A DNA stretch of 6,971 nt from Candidatus Campbelliibacteriota bacterium (lineage in GTDB: Bacteria > Patescibacteriota > Minisyncoccia > UBA9983). The position numbers and the translations under genes were made by a program. Below the pieces are notes generated by a model. It searched no databases, was not told the DNA's origin, and worked only from the letters and a program-made list of their open reading frames with translations. Shown here in pieces: positions 6,194 to 6,971 of this stretch. The stretch is from assembly GCA_003231675.1 (NCBI GenBank), contig QIJB01000050.1:1-6971 (forward strand), given 5' to 3'. The stretch's first letter is position 1; the number at the start of each line of letters is the position of its first letter.

Positions 6194-6538
6194 ATGCAAA
6201 AAATTAAAAAAATAATTCCGCTCGCTTTGGTTACCATGCCTTTTTTGGCGATGGCAGAAACTATTAAGGGTATAATAACTAAGATAACGGGCGTTATTGA
6301 TGTCATTATACCTCTTCTGATTACTTTTGCCGTCCTGATGCTTATGTGGGGAATTGTCCAATTCATAACAGCGGCGGGAGACGAGGAAAAAAGGAAAAAA
6401 GGAAAGGAACTTATAATCTACGGCATTATCGGATTGTTCGTAATGGTTTCCATTTGGGGTTTGGTAGGTGTTCTTACGGGCACATTCGGTTTGTCTCAGA
6501 GTGCTCCTAAATTACCCACATACCAGCCCAGTTTTTAA
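6194..6538 (+). CDS. T4SS pilin-like membrane protein 3
   Basis: A 114-aa protein. The signal peptide is short and clear (KIKKIIPLALV... with likely cleavage after LAMA, residue 21). The mature part holds helix 1 (about 36-59), a highly charged loop TAAGDEEKRKKGKE (59-72), helix 2 (about 74-96) and a proline-rich tail (about 104-114). It has no cysteine. Layout and loop match the T4SS pilin-like family. It is clearly closest to the next gene: 25 of 45 residues are identical over 50-94 of this protein, including GIIGLF and MVS. It is preceded by a 52-nt AT-rich gap with no convincing ribosome site. Probably an inner-membrane inserted subunit or a substrate for assembly. Which of the four, if any, forms a filament cannot be told from sequence alone. 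Confidence 0.8.
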   Translation: MQKIKKIIPLALVTMPFLAMAETIKGIITKITGVIDVIIPLLITFAVLMLMWGIVQFITAAGDEEKRKKGKELIIYGIIGLFVMVSIWGLVGVLTGTFGLSQSAPKLPTYQPSF

Positions 6539-6544
6539 TTAAAT

Positions 6545-6802
6545 ATGACACCCGTTGACACACTATTGCAAAAAATAGCCGACCAGATAATCAATCCCAT
6601 TATAGGGTTGATGTTTGCCGTCGCGATTCTTGTTTTCCTTTACGGAATGGTTGAATTTGTCGCCGGAGCCGGAAACGAGGATAAAAGAACACAAGGGAAA
6701 CGGCATATAATTTGGGGAATCATAGGATTGTTCATTATGGTTTCCGTATTCGGCCTTATGCAAGTGCTGTGCAACTTCTTCTATAATGGAGGGTGTTATT
6801 AA
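6545..6802 (+). CDS. T4SS pilin-like membrane protein 4, without signal peptide
   Basis: An 85-aa protein that is a shortened sister of the preceding gene: helix 1 (about 17-40), loop GAGNEDKRTQGKRH (41-54), helix 2 (about 55-76) and a short tail with Cys76 and Cys84. It has no cleavable signal peptide, only a short polar N-terminus (MTPVDTLLQKIADQ). A longer form is ruled out because the in-frame codon three codons upstream is the preceding gene's stop. It begins 6 nt after that stop with no Shine-Dalgarno site, so termination-reinitiation coupling is likely. It is the last gene before the terminator. The tandem pair suggests a gene duplication followed by loss of the N-terminal region in this copy, or gain in the other. 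Two C-terminal cysteines could form a disulfide. Confidence 0.78.
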   Translation: MTPVDTLLQKIADQIINPIIGLMFAVAILVFLYGMVEFVAGAGNEDKRTQGKRHIIWGIIGLFIMVSVFGLMQVLCNFFYNGGCY

Positions 6803-6828
6803 AAACAGAAAAAGAAGATTGAAGTTTA

Positions 6829-6866
6829 AAAAGCGGTTTGGGATAACTCCCGAACCGCTTTTGCTT
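6829..6866 (+). terminator. terminator of the solute-binding protein/pilin cluster
   Basis: A 14-bp stem pairs 6829-6842 with 6849-6862 (AAAAGCGGTTTGGG with CCCGAACCGCTTTT, one G-U pair) around the 6-nt loop ATAACT, ending in T4. It lies 26 nt after the last pilin-like stop. The A tract on its left lets it also act on a minus-strand transcript from the transposase. Confidence 0.85.
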
Positions 6867-6971
6867 TATCACCATGTTTTGCTGAATTAACTCTTCAATT
6901 GCACACCTGCACTTTCTTGAAAACTTGCCGTGGTGTTAAATAATTTAAACGCTTGCGAGGTCTGCCATTCA
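6867..6971 (-). mobile_element. end of an IS30-like insertion sequence, boundary not resolved
   Basis: If 6895-6971 is the transposase C-terminus, the element's end should lie within a few tens of bases past its stop, between the cluster terminator and about 6894. The stretch 6883-6910 is a candidate for the terminal inverted repeat, but its partner is outside the window, so neither the repeat nor the target duplication can be confirmed. Confidence 0.4.
6895..6971 (-). CDS. IS30-type transposase, C-terminal end only (partial)
   Basis: On the minus strand the last bases read (L)NGRPRKRLNYLTPRQVF, then a short basic tail and TGA (stop at 6895-6897). The motif LNxRPRKxLxYxTPxxVF is the typical C-terminal signature of IS30-family DDE transposases. 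The first, incomplete codon ends in TG, which fits the expected Leu before Asn. The catalytic residues and the rest of the gene lie beyond the window, so I cannot say whether the copy is intact. The gene is convergent to the pilin-like cluster. A competing minus frame (6887-6970) is also open but lacks any family motif. Confidence 0.7.
   Translation of the reverse strand, partial: NGRPRKRLNYLTPRQVFKKVQVCN

Noticed and set aside
6887..6970. Second open minus-strand frame at the right edge (ends ...SAGVQLKS).
   Set aside because: It overlaps the frame carrying the IS30 C-terminal signature, and only that one matches a known family. Both cannot be real here.
1..6971. UGA recoding to glycine as in Gracilibacteria/SR1.
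   Set aside because: All genes read through without in-frame UGA, the IS30-like frame ends in TGA as a normal stop, and glycines use GGN codons.
1..6971. CRISPR array, tRNA or rRNA genes.
   Set aside because: No regularly spaced direct repeats and no cloverleaf or conserved rRNA stretches were seen. Intergenic gaps are too short for an array or rRNA.

Overview
The window looks like a chromosome segment from a Candidate Phyla Radiation (Patescibacteria) bacterium, most likely Parcubacteria-like. This is an inference from three things: very small, tightly packed genes; a gyrA with the group's style of sequence; and a membrane-anchored solute-binding protein next to several tiny two-helix 'T4SS pilin' proteins, an arrangement I associate with that group. 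The standard code fits: genes end in TAA, TAG or TGA, and Trp is TGG. I ran no database search.

Layout, left to right. A small hypothetical gene (about 25/61-291) is followed by a short AT/GC-mixed gap holding a good promoter, then full-length gyrA (389-2875), the DNA gyrase A subunit. After gyrA come two hairpins in tandem, the second usable from both sides. Convergent to gyrA is a small unrecognised minus-strand gene (2961-3170). Its apparent N-terminus lies in another frame upstream (3124-3240), and the two meet at a run of six G. Divergent from it starts a class I SAM-dependent methyltransferase (3347-3880).

The right half is one plus-strand cluster. It has a membrane-anchored family 1 solute-binding protein (3912-5294) overlapping by 11 nt the first of four small proteins (5284-5724, 5773-6141, 6194-6538, 6545-6802). 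All four share one layout (helix, short charged loop, helix) and align without gaps through the core, so they are a local family of T4SS-pilin-like proteins. No ABC permease or ATPase is present. A strong terminator (6829-6866) closes the cluster. The last ~77 bases encode the C-terminus of a minus-strand transposase of IS30 type that runs off the window.

How it may fit together: gyrA is housekeeping. The solute-binding protein plus pilin-like set could build a cell-surface or envelope-spanning structure (a T4SS-like or uptake apparatus) whose remaining parts would be outside the window. That is a hypothesis. Points worth a second look are the gyrase residues at the quinolone-binding positions, near-leaderless promoter/start arrangements shared by several genes, the scarcity of Shine-Dalgarno sites, the G6 frameshift, and the solute-binding protein/pilin cassette.
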